DNA of 7,493 nt. Origin: an uncultured Dokdonia sp. GTDB lineage: Bacteria > Bacteroidota > Bacteroidia > Flavobacteriales > Flavobacteriaceae. Within the stretch, counting starts at the first letter, position 1; each line of letters opens with the position of its first letter. Location: positions 1 to 7,493 of the forward strand of contig CAKZKZ010000463.1 in the NCBI GenBank assembly GCA_937124495.1, written 5' to 3'. The translations under genes and the position numbers were made by a program. This document shows positions 1-6,852 of the stretch, piece by piece. The notes beneath the pieces were generated by a model. That model was not told where the DNA came from. It did not search any database and saw only the letters and a list, made by a program, of their open reading frames with translations.

Positions 1-2
1 TA

Positions 3-1577
3 GCTTCTGGATTTATAGAAGAACTAGTTGGGAGTCAATTGTTAGTGAGTGAGTTGGAGCCCTCAGTATCTGGACCTGAGTTTACAGATCAAATTATCCC
101 TGTGCTAAAAAAGTTGAATGGGACAGATGATCTCATAGAAAAACTAGAAGATACACAAAGAAGAATACAAAAGCTAGACACAAAAATAGGAAACCCTTCC
201 ACAGATTATATAGATATAAGTACCTCACTAGAGACATTAAATACAGGCTTTGAACTAAAGTATTTATTTCAAACAGATATGTCGCTAAACCCTCAAAAAA
301 ATGTACTAAACAAACAATTGATCTATAAAGTGCGTCGCGCTATGCGATTAATCAATAAGATATCACAGGCGCCTAGTGAAACGCTGTTGTCTCAATTTAG
401 AAACGCATTTCAGGAACGATATGAGGATAGAGAAGTGCCTTTGTCACAAGCATTGGATGTAGAACTAGGTGTTGGATTTCTTCAAAATAAAGACTCAGGA
501 GATGTAAGTGAGTTAATAGATGATAATATGCTTCCCGGAAAGCCATCCAAAATTGCGATTAAAGATGTAAAATGGAATAGTATACATTCTATTTTACATA
601 AAGAGCTATTAAGTTGTCTACGTAAAGATGAGCAAATACTTACGCTGCAAGATGCTGATTTTGATAATTTTGAAGAATATTGGGGTGATCTCCCTGATAC
701 GATATCAACGATGGTTGAGGTCATTACTGTTGATGGAGAAGAGCAGATTGTCATGTCTAATGCAGGAGGTTCAAGTGCTGCAAATTTATTAGGAAGATTT
801 TGTCACAGTGACCCAGAAATTCATGACTATGTAAAAGAAATTATAGCTGTAGAAGAAAAGTGTAATCCAGATAAAATGCTCGCTGAAATTGTGCACCTTC
901 CTGAATCTAGAGTGGGTAATATATTGATGAGACCAGCGCTTAGAAGGTATGAAATTCCGTATTTAGCTAAGTCAGTATTAGATACAGAGGTACAGTTGCC
1001 TATAGACGATTTAATGGTATCTGTAAAAAGAAATAAAGTCGTTTTACGTTCAAAAAAACATAATAAAGAAGTCATTCCACATTTGAGTAATGCACATAAT
1101 TATTCTAGTGGGGCATTACCTATTTACCAATTTTTGGCAAATATGCAAAGCCAAAACAAAAGAGGTGGTATTGGTTTTCATTGGGGACCTTATGAGGAAG
1201 ATTTTCCTTTTCTGCCCAGAGTAGTGTATAAAGGAGTTGTTTTAGCATCCAAAACTTGGAATATCTTAAAGGCTGATATAGAGGTGCTTCAAAATTCTCA
1301 AAAAAATATGGGTAATTTTCAAGAGAATTTGGAACTACTAATTAAAGAAAAACAGTTGCCTCAGTTTGTACTCCTTAAAGACAGTGATAATGAGTTGTTA
1401 ATCAACTTACAAAATATGACAAGTGTACAAATGTTGTTGTCAACAGTAAAAAAACGAACGCGATTTATACTTAAAGAATTTTTACATAGTGATCAAAGTA
1501 TTGTTTCAGATGGTAGTGTATCGTATACAAATCAAGTGATTCTATCTTTTTATAATGAAAACCTTTTAAAACAATAA
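3..1577 (+). CDS. lanB: Lantibiotic dehydratase, LanB glutamylation domain (5' partial)
   Basis: This is the C-terminal 524 residues of a LanB-type dehydratase (Lant_dehydr_N family). Such enzymes use glutamyl-tRNA to glutamylate Ser/Thr of a precursor peptide, the first step of dehydroalanine/dehydrobutyrine formation in class I lanthipeptides. The frame stays open to the left edge and reads ASGFIEELVGSQLLVSELEP, a family-typical segment, so the TTG at 39 is not the real start and roughly 200 or more N-terminal residues are missing (inference). Landmarks are GRFCHSDPEI near 790-820, the RPALRRYEIPYL block near 930-965, and GFHWGPYEEDFPFLPRVVY near 1172-1230. A charged, helix-prone stretch lies near 129-200. 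The protein ends about where the glutamylation domain ends and carries no SpaB_C elimination domain; that half is the next gene, 4 bases downstream. Family assignment is firm. The precursor it acts on is not visible. Confidence 0.92.
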   Translation, partial: ASGFIEELVGSQLLVSELEPSVSGPEFTDQIIPVLKKLNGTDDLIEKLEDTQRRIQKLDTKIGNPSTDYIDISTSLETLNTGFELKYLFQTDMSLNPQKNVLNKQLIYKVRRAMRLINKISQAPSETLLSQFRNAFQERYEDREVPLSQALDVELGVGFLQNKDSGDVSELIDDNMLPGKPSKIAIKDVKWNSIHSILHKELLSCLRKDEQILTLQDADFDNFEEYWGDLPDTISTMVEVITVDGEEQIVMSNAGGSSAANLLGRFCHSDPEIHDYVKEIIAVEEKCNPDKMLAEIVHLPESRVGNILMRPALRRYEIPYLAKSVLDTEVQLPIDDLMVSVKRNKVVLRSKKHNKEVIPHLSNAHNYSSGALPIYQFLANMQSQNKRGGIGFHWGPYEEDFPFLPRVVYKGVVLASKTWNILKADIEVLQNSQKNMGNFQENLELLIKEKQLPQFVLLKDSDNELLINLQNMTSVQMLLSTVKKRTRFILKEFLHSDQSIVSDGSVSYTNQVILSFYNENLLKQ

Positions 1578-1581
1578 TCAG

Positions 1582-2469
1582 ATGTCTAATACACAACGCA
1601 CATTTATACCAGGAGATTCGTGGGTGTATTACAAAATATACACAGGAACAAAAACATCTGATATTATCCTTACAGAAGCGATTAAGCCTATTGTAGAAGA
1701 GCTAACGGCAAAAGGATGTATTGATCAATGGTTTTTTATACGATATGCAGATCCTAAGCATCATATAAGAGTTCGTTTTCATTACAATGACCCAAATGCT
1801 ATTGGGACGATTATGAGAACGGTGTATGAGCGATTAGACGCTTTCGCGAAAGCGGACTTAATCTGGAAAATACAAATAGATACTTATAATCGAGAAATCG
1901 AACGATACGGAGAAGAGCATATAGAAATAGCAGAACAATTATTCTCTCATGAGAGTGATATGATTGTTAATTTTTTAGACATGGTCGATGGAGAGGAAGG
2001 AGAAGAACTCCGATGGCTATTTGGGATAAGAGCATTGGATGCGATGCTCGCAGACTTTGGGTATTCTGAAGATCAGAAATTAGCGTTTATGGAACGCTTA
2101 AAAACTGGATTTGGACTTGAGTTTGGAATGAACAAGTTTTTAAAGAAACAATTAGATGAAAAATTTCGCGCAAAGCGAGAAAAAATAACTTTCTTTATAG
2201 ACTTTAAAGCAGAAGATAAGCCAGAATATGAACCCCTTTTAGAATTACTGGCCTATAAGAGTGAGCAATGTAAGCCTACGGTTGATTTACTTAAAAAATT
2301 AGCGAGTGGTGAGGTAATAGATAATTACTTAGGAAGTTATGCTCACATGCTCATGAATAGAATGTTTAGATCAAAAAATAGAATGCATGAGATGGTGGTA
2401 TATGATCTTTTATATAGACATTACAAAGTGGCTTGGGGTATCAGAACATTTAAGAACAAAAAGAAATAA
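1582..2469 (+). CDS. Thiopeptide-type bacteriocin biosynthesis protein (stand-alone LanB elimination domain)
   Basis: This 295-residue protein is a free-standing SpaB_C / Lant_dehydr_C domain, which in fused LanB enzymes removes glutamate from glutamylated Ser/Thr to leave dehydroamino acids. Its length matches the domain alone. The diagnostic blocks are WFFIRYADPKHHIRVRFH at residues 50-67, TYNREIERYG at 101-110, and YAHMLMNRMF at 253-262. By analogy with NisB, the arginines of HIRVRF (R63, R65) and H255 of the HMLMNR block are probably the catalytic residues; this mapping is from memory. It is cytosolic, with no signal peptide or membrane segment. The ATG at 1582 follows the dehydratase stop by 4 bases, which suggests translational coupling and a two-protein complex. 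Residues 87-91 (AFAKA) are encoded by a copy of the genome-wide palindrome at 1839-1854. Family confidence is high; the substrate is unknown. Confidence 0.9.
   Translation: MSNTQRTFIPGDSWVYYKIYTGTKTSDIILTEAIKPIVEELTAKGCIDQWFFIRYADPKHHIRVRFHYNDPNAIGTIMRTVYERLDAFAKADLIWKIQIDTYNREIERYGEEHIEIAEQLFSHESDMIVNFLDMVDGEEGEELRWLFGIRALDAMLADFGYSEDQKLAFMERLKTGFGLEFGMNKFLKKQLDEKFRAKREKITFFIDFKAEDKPEYEPLLELLAYKSEQCKPTVDLLKKLASGEVIDNYLGSYAHMLMNRMFRSKNRMHEMVVYDLLYRHYKVAWGIRTFKNKKK
1839..1854. repeat. Perfect 16-bp palindrome CGCTTTCGCGAAAGCG inside a coding region
   Basis: The sequence equals its own reverse complement over 16 bases. Its 14-bp core GCTTTCGCGAAAGC recurs at 6007-6020 in an intergenic position. 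In the reading frame it encodes AFAKA within a surface-like helix of the elimination protein, and the frame is not disturbed. Cores of this kind are, to my recollection, highly repeated in some marine Flavobacteriaceae; that is background knowledge and the copy number cannot be checked here. Confidence 0.75.
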
Positions 2470-2497
2470 TCATAGTTAAAAAACAGTCGTATATATT

Positions 2498-4690
2498 TTG
2501 AAGAAGTTTCCTTTTTATAAACAAGCAGATAGTAAAGATTGCGGGCCTACGTGTCTCAAAATGATTGCTAAATATTATAAGAAGCCTATACCTATTCAAT
2601 TATTAAGAAGCCTAAGCGAAACCACGAGATCTGGGAGTAGTCTATTAGGAATTAGTAATGCCTCAGAAAAGCTAGGCTTTAGAAGTTTAGGCGTAAAAAT
2701 AACGTTAGATCAACTTCAAGAAGAAGTACCATTACCTTGTATACTTCATTGGAATAAAAATCACTACGTTGTACTGTATAAAATATCAAGAGGTGTTTTT
2801 CATATTTCAGATCCTGCACACGGGATTTTAAAATATACGAAAGAAGAACTCCTTAAATTTTGGATAGGTAATAATGCAACAGATGCTACTGCAGAAGGAA
2901 TTGCACTTTTACTTGAAACAACGCCTAAATTTTATGAAGAGAATTTTGATGAAGAAAAAAAGAATTTCGGTTTTGCCTTCATCTTCAAATATGTTTACAG
3001 ATATAAGAAGTTTATTGTCCAGTTAATTATTGGATTACTTGCGGGAAGTTTATTGCAGGTTGTTTTTCCATTTTTAACGCAAAGTGTCGTTGATGTCGGT
3101 ATTAAGACAGGTGATATTCAATTTATTTATTTAATATTAATCGCACAGGTCGCTTTGTTTATGGGTAGGACAGGGGTAGAGGTTATCCGGAGTTGGATTT
3201 TACTGCATTTGAGTACCCGTATTAATATCTCTCTGATTTCAGATTTCTTTATCAAACTCATGAACCTGCCTATATCATTTTTTGATGTACGAATGACAGG
3301 GGATATTTTGCAACGAATCAATGATCACAGACGTATAGAGCGTATTTTGACAACATCATCATTAAATGTGTTGTTCTCAATGGTCAACCTTGTCGTTTTT
3401 GGTGTTGTATTGGCATATTATAGTTTTCAGATTTTTGGAATCTTTTTGTTAGGGAGTGTCCTTTATTTCTTCTGGATTGTTATTTTTCTTAAAAAGAGAG
3501 CCGATCTTGATTATAAACGTTTCTCTCAAGTAAGTCAAGAGCAAAGTAAAGTGATTGAACTTATTAATGGGATGCAGGAAATCAAACTGCATAATGCTGA
3601 AAAACAAAAAAGATGGTCTTGGGAGTTTATGCAAGCCCGCCTTTTTAAAATCTCGATAGAAAGTCTTGCTTTAGAACAATATCAGAGTGTAGGTTCTGGT
3701 TTTATAAACGAGCTTAAAAATATTTTAATTACCATTTTATCAGCAACCTTGGTTATTAATGGAGATCTTCTCTTAGGGGAAATGTTTGCGGTCACCTACA
3801 TTGTGGGACAGCTTAACTCTCCTATTTCACAACTAATAAGCTTTATAAGAGAATTGCAAGATGCTCGTATCTCATTAGATCGTCTAGGAGAAATTCATAA
3901 TAAAGAAGATGAAGAAGGAAGCGATGACACAAAAATAACAGATATCCCAAAAGAGGCAGATTTTGATATTAAAGATATCTCATTTAGATACATAGGTTCT
4001 GATGTAAAGGTGCTTAATGGTCTAAGTTTACACATACCAGCAAATAAGGTGACGGCTATTGTAGGAGTGAGTGGCAGTGGTAAAACTACGCTTATGAAAG
4101 TACTACTTAAGTTTTATGAACCTAATGAGGGGCAAATAAAAATAGGAAGCGCAGATTTGCAAAACATCTCACAATACTCATGGAGAGCTTCTTGTGGTGT
4201 TGTGATGCAAGAGGGCTATGTATTTAATGATACGATTGCAAATAACATAGCCGTAGGTGATGATTATGTAGACAAGAAGAAGCTAGCTCACGCAGTAGAT
4301 GTTGCGAATATTAAAGAATATATAGAGTCGTTACCACTGTCTTACAATACAAAAATTGGAATGGAAGGAGTAGGCCTGAGTACAGGTCAGAAACAACGAT
4401 TGTTTATTGCTAGAGCTGTTTATAAAGACCCTAATTTCCTGTTTTTTGATGAAGCGACAAGTGCGCTAGATGCAAATAATGAGAAAGTGATTATGGAAAA
4501 ACTCGATGAGTTTTTCAAAAATAGAACAGCAGTGGTTATTGCCCATCGATTAAGTACCGTTAAAAATGCAGATCAAATTGTTGTATTAGATCAAGGGAAA
4601 ATCGTCGAGGTAGGAAATCATGAAACACTAACCCGAGAAAAAGGGTTTTATTATAATTTAGTGAAAAATCAACTAGAACTAGGATCATAA
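2498..4690 (+). CDS. Peptidase-containing ABC transporter (C39 peptidase + TMD + ATPase), RiPP exporter
   Basis: This 730-residue inner-membrane exporter belongs to the bacteriocin/RiPP PCAT type. Residues 1-140 are a C39 cysteine protease with Q9, catalytic C15 in DCGPTCL, H89 in NKNHYVVLY and D105 in SDPAHG, so the triad is intact. C39 domains cleave leaders after a double-glycine-like motif. Residues about 165-450 hold six hydrophobic segments. The ATPase domain has Walker A GVSGSGKT at 523-530, a Q-loop at Q571, signature LSTGQKQR at 627-634, Walker B FLFFDE ending at E652, D-loop SALD at 655-658 and H-loop H683. The length is normal for the family. The start is the TTG at 2498: an in-frame stop lies at 2477-2479, no ATG or GTG precedes a family-typical KKFPFYKQADSKDCG, and the only alternatives are two GTN-type codons that do not initiate. 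The gap to the preceding gene is 28 bases. It most likely exports and trims the product of the upstream LanB pair. Confidence 0.95.
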   Translation: MKKFPFYKQADSKDCGPTCLKMIAKYYKKPIPIQLLRSLSETTRSGSSLLGISNASEKLGFRSLGVKITLDQLQEEVPLPCILHWNKNHYVVLYKISRGVFHISDPAHGILKYTKEELLKFWIGNNATDATAEGIALLLETTPKFYEENFDEEKKNFGFAFIFKYVYRYKKFIVQLIIGLLAGSLLQVVFPFLTQSVVDVGIKTGDIQFIYLILIAQVALFMGRTGVEVIRSWILLHLSTRINISLISDFFIKLMNLPISFFDVRMTGDILQRINDHRRIERILTTSSLNVLFSMVNLVVFGVVLAYYSFQIFGIFLLGSVLYFFWIVIFLKKRADLDYKRFSQVSQEQSKVIELINGMQEIKLHNAEKQKRWSWEFMQARLFKISIESLALEQYQSVGSGFINELKNILITILSATLVINGDLLLGEMFAVTYIVGQLNSPISQLISFIRELQDARISLDRLGEIHNKEDEEGSDDTKITDIPKEADFDIKDISFRYIGSDVKVLNGLSLHIPANKVTAIVGVSGSGKTTLMKVLLKFYEPNEGQIKIGSADLQNISQYSWRASCGVVMQEGYVFNDTIANNIAVGDDYVDKKKLAHAVDVANIKEYIESLPLSYNTKIGMEGVGLSTGQKQRLFIARAVYKDPNFLFFDEATSALDANNEKVIMEKLDEFFKNRTAVVIAHRLSTVKNADQIVVLDQGKIVEVGNHETLTREKGFYYNLVKNQLELGS

Positions 4691-4703
4691 AAATAAGTAA
4701 GGA

Positions 4704-5996
4704 ATGCCAGATCAGATAGATGACATAGAATTACGTAGTGAAGAGGTTCAAGAAATCTTGACAGAAGCTCCCAATTGGATGATACGATGGGGAAGTGCGC
4801 TTTTTTTAGGCTTGATAGTGATGCTACTTGCCATGTCTTGGTTTTTAGAATATCCGGATATTATATCTTCACAAGCCATTATCACAACTCAAATACCACC
4901 CCAAAAAGAACAAGCTAAAAGTACTGGGCGGTTTTCAGCGATTTTAGTAGAAGATAGGCAAGTAGTCCATAAAGGACAAACACTAGCTGTTATAGAGAAT
5001 ACGGCACATTATAAAGATGTATTTAAGCTAAAGTCAATTATAGATACAATTTCATTACAAAGTGATTCATTTTCATTTCCTTTTGAGAGTATCCCTGTAC
5101 TTTTTTTAGGAGATATAGAGTCTGAGTATGCACTTTTTGAAAATAGCTATAATCAGTACGACCTGAATAGAAAATATGACCCATTTTCTAGCCGAAAATC
5201 TGCCAATCGTATCGCTATTTCTGAAAGCCAAGTTCGTTTACAAAATACAGAAGCACAACTTGCGAATGATAAAATAAATCTGTCGTTTACTAAAAGTGAT
5301 CTGGAACGTAGTCGTACACTTTTTAATTCGGGAACTATTGCTGCTGTAGAGATGGAGCGAAAAGAGCAAGAATATCTTCAGGCAGAAAATAATTATAAGA
5401 GCCAAAAAGCAGCCTTGTCCCGATTAAGAGAGACTGTAAGTGGAGCGAGAAACACTTCAGATGGGACAGATTATGATAGTAAACGTGAAGAAATAGCATT
5501 GTTTAATGGGGTTATACAATCCTTTGATCAGCTTAAGAGAAGTATTAAGAATTGGGAGCTTACATATGCATTAACATCTACTTTGGATGGCAAGGTTTCT
5601 TTTCTGAATTTTTGGAGCGAAAATCAAACCGTAAATGCTGGCGATGTTGTTTTTACGGTAATTCCTGATGATGGTTCAGAGTTTATTGCAAAACTAAGGA
5701 CACCTGCTCAAAACTCAGGTAAAATAAAAGTAGGGCAAAATGTAATCTTACGTTTGGAGAATTACCCAGATACAGAATTTGGAACACTGGAAGGTAAAAT
5801 AACTAAAATATCTGTCATTACAGATGAAGATGGAATGTATGCCATAGATGTATCATTACCTAAAACACTTGTGACTACCTTTGGGAAGGAAATTGATTTC
5901 CAACAAGAAATGAGAGGTACGGGAGATATTGTTACAGAAGATCTTAGACTTATAGAGCGTTTCTTCTATCAATTACGTAATATCTTTAAACGATAG
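4704..5996 (+). CDS. HlyD-family membrane fusion protein (secretion adaptor)
   Basis: This 430-residue periplasmic adaptor would pair with the ABC exporter encoded 13 bases upstream and bridge it to an outer-membrane TolC-like channel. Residues 1-28 are cytosolic; one membrane segment lies at about 29-48 (SALFLGLIVMLLAMSWFLEY). Two half-lipoyl (biotinyl-like) segments follow, at about 73-100 (GRFSAILVEDRQVVHKGQTL) and 293-320 (TLDGKVSF to NAGDVVFTVIP). They flank a long alpha-helical hairpin, about 105-290, with heptad-like stretches at 165-245. A beta-barrel region lies at about 325-390, including KVGQNVILRLENYP. This is the usual order for HlyD exporters linked to C39 ABC transporters. The ATG at 4704 gives a typical short cytosolic N-terminus. 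The channel protein is not in the window and may be a shared housekeeping TolC. It appears to be the last gene of the operon, since structured DNA follows the stop. Confidence 0.92.
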   Translation: MPDQIDDIELRSEEVQEILTEAPNWMIRWGSALFLGLIVMLLAMSWFLEYPDIISSQAIITTQIPPQKEQAKSTGRFSAILVEDRQVVHKGQTLAVIENTAHYKDVFKLKSIIDTISLQSDSFSFPFESIPVLFLGDIESEYALFENSYNQYDLNRKYDPFSSRKSANRIAISESQVRLQNTEAQLANDKINLSFTKSDLERSRTLFNSGTIAAVEMERKEQEYLQAENNYKSQKAALSRLRETVSGARNTSDGTDYDSKREEIALFNGVIQSFDQLKRSIKNWELTYALTSTLDGKVSFLNFWSENQTVNAGDVVFTVIPDDGSEFIAKLRTPAQNSGKIKVGQNVILRLENYPDTEFGTLEGKITKISVITDEDGMYAIDVSLPKTLVTTFGKEIDFQQEMRGTGDIVTEDLRLIERFFYQLRNIFKR

Positions 5997-6003
5997 TTTT
6001 TTA

Positions 6004-6023
6004 TATGCTTTCGCGAAAGCATA
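6004..6023. repeat. Perfect 20-bp palindrome with the GCTTTCGCGAAAGC core, downstream of the operon
   Basis: TATGCTTTCGCGAAAGCATA is fully self-complementary and starts 7 bases after the HlyD stop. It can fold as an 8-bp stem with a CGCG tetraloop. It shares a 14-bp core with the copy at 1839-1854. A run of six T residues precedes it and no clean T-run follows directly, so on its own it is a poor intrinsic terminator in either direction. It may be a dispersed repeat, a protein-binding site or part of a compound 3' end. Confidence 0.75.
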
Positions 6024-6026
6024 CAC

Positions 6027-6059
6027 TACTTTTAATAAAAGTATCTAAATTCTTTTTTT
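6027..6059 (+). terminator. Possible transcription terminator or 3'-end hairpin of the RiPP operon
   Basis: TACTTTT at 6027-6033 pairs perfectly with AAAAGTA at 6037-6043 across a 3-base loop, and seven T residues follow at 6053-6059. The stem is AT-rich and the T-run is 9 bases away, so it is not a textbook intrinsic terminator. It sits between the operon end and the next gene, directly after the 20-bp palindrome, so a compound 3' end is plausible. Confidence 0.3.
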
Positions 6060-6124
6060 GAAGATTTTTGAGAGACTCTTATTGGTGATATAAATTATTT
6101 GTAATATTCAAAAACAAGCTAAAA

Positions 6125-6571
6125 GTGAAGAGAGATTTTAAACTCGTAATTTTAATTTTATCAACTATTTTCATCACTTCTTGCGGAAGTGATGACGACA
6201 CAACCAACCCAAATACTGATGTAGATTTAATAATAGGAAAATGGATTTACCAAACACAATTTGAAAATGGAGTGCCAATAACTGATAATGACTGTGAACC
6301 ATCTACCATTGAATTTGGCGCAAATGGAGACAGACTTGATTTGTATTATGGGACAAATAATAGTGGAGATTGTATCGTAGTAGATACTGTGAATGGAGAT
6401 TGGGTGAAATTAAGTAATGGGCAATATCAATTTAATTTTGATGGTGATAATTTCGATTATATGGATACCGTGATTTTTGAAAACGCAAACAATCGATTAA
6501 TCTTGGAAGACACCGATACAGATGGGAATGGAAACACTATAGTGTATAGATTTGAATATAATCGTGAATAA
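6125..6571 (+). CDS. Small lipoprotein, lipocalin-like domain, probably surface-exposed
   Basis: This 148-residue protein has a type II signal peptide: a charged MKRDFK, a hydrophobic stretch at 7-17, and a lipobox FITSC with the lipidated cysteine at 20. The mature N-terminus CGSDDD resembles the acidic lipoprotein export signal that sends Bacteroidota lipoproteins to the cell surface (family knowledge; applied here by inference). Residues 36-148 form a beta-rich domain beginning IIGKW, followed by alternating hydrophobic strands and acidic turns, in the style of the small flavobacterial lipocalin-like proteins. C57 and C83 could form a disulfide. The GTG at 6125 is the start because an in-frame stop lies at 6086-6088 with no ATG or TTG between. 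No Shine-Dalgarno sequence is seen. It lies 128 bases beyond the HlyD gene, past hairpins, so it probably has its own promoter and is not part of the RiPP cluster. The ligand is unknown. Confidence 0.8.
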   Translation: MKRDFKLVILILSTIFITSCGSDDDTTNPNTDVDLIIGKWIYQTQFENGVPITDNDCEPSTIEFGANGDRLDLYYGTNNSGDCIVVDTVNGDWVKLSNGQYQFNFDGDNFDYMDTVIFENANNRLILEDTDTDGNGNTIVYRFEYNRE

Positions 6572-6584
6572 TGCTATAGATGAC

Positions 6585-6625
6585 TTACACAAACTAAACA
6601 TAAAATTACCCTTTAGTTTATGTAA
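6585..6625. repeat. Imperfect 14-bp inverted repeat between convergent genes
   Basis: TTACACAAACTAAA at 6585-6598 pairs with TTTAGTTTATGTAA at 6612-6625 with one mismatch (C opposite A) and a 13-base loop. It lies 13 bases after the lipoprotein stop, where a terminator would be expected, but neither side has a T-run. It may be a 3' stabilising hairpin for the lipoprotein mRNA or a relic. The rest of the 281-base gap 6572-6852 shows only the possible broken small gene at 6641-6767 and no RNA gene. Confidence 0.45.
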
Positions 6626-6640
6626 ATCGATACCCGCACT

Positions 6641-6767
6641 ATGACAAAACCCATATTGACATATATTTTAATCGGACTTGTTGTAATCCTAGAAATTAGA
6701 ACTTTCCAAACTGTTTCTAGAACTGAATAACGTTATCGCTGAAATACGATTAAAAAGCCAAGAATAA
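6641..6767 (+). pseudogene. Possible small membrane protein gene broken by a one-base frameshift
   Basis: The ATG at 6641 opens a 29-codon frame ending at TAA 6728-6730. It begins MTKPILTYILIGLVVILE, a clean single membrane segment. A second frame overlaps it from 6693 to TAA 6765-6767 and reads LELSKLFLELNN then VIAEIRLKSQE, a regular leucine-rich amphipathic helix. Removing one A from the GAAA at 6692-6695 joins the two into a 41-residue protein with an N-terminal membrane helix and a coiled-coil-like tail, a common plan for small membrane proteins. No ribosome-binding site is evident. It could also be chance, an intact 29-residue protein or a sequencing error. I do not recognise the family. 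Confidence 0.25.
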
Positions 6768-6852
6768 CACGGAGAGTAACAACATGTATCCATCTGTAAG
6801 GAATATCTACAATAAAATTACAAAGATCCTTTAATGAATAACTGATTACTTC

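Noticed and set aside
39..41. TTG at 39 as the start of the dehydratase
   Set aside because: The frame is open to the left edge and the upstream residues (GFIEELVGSQ) continue the family pattern, so the gene is simply truncated by the window.
482..1075. Minus-strand open frames of 82-90 codons inside the dehydratase gene
   Set aside because: They lie wholly within a well-supported plus-strand gene, have no recognisable domains and look like frame shadows.
2165..2178. TTTCGCGCAAAGCG as a third copy of the palindrome
   Set aside because: It resembles the core but carries an extra C in the middle, is not self-complementary and codes for an ordinary charged helix.
3127..3634. Minus-strand open frames of 61-64 codons inside the ABC transporter gene
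   Set aside because: They are antisense to the membrane domain of a clear transporter and have no independent support.
6063..6101. Bacteroidota-type promoter (TAnnTTTG with upstream TTG) for the lipoprotein gene
   Set aside because: GATTTTTG at 6063-6070 and ATTATTTG at 6094-6101 are partial matches only, and neither has a TTG at the expected upstream distance.
6689..6720. Inverted repeat CTAGAAA / TTTCTAG as a terminator or mobile-element end
   Set aside because: Only 7 bp with an 18-base loop in AT-rich DNA, with no T-run and no flanking duplication; it is better explained as part of the possible small gene.
6784..6834. 16-codon frame starting MYPSVRN
   Set aside because: It is too short, has no ribosome-binding site and no protein-like features beyond chance.
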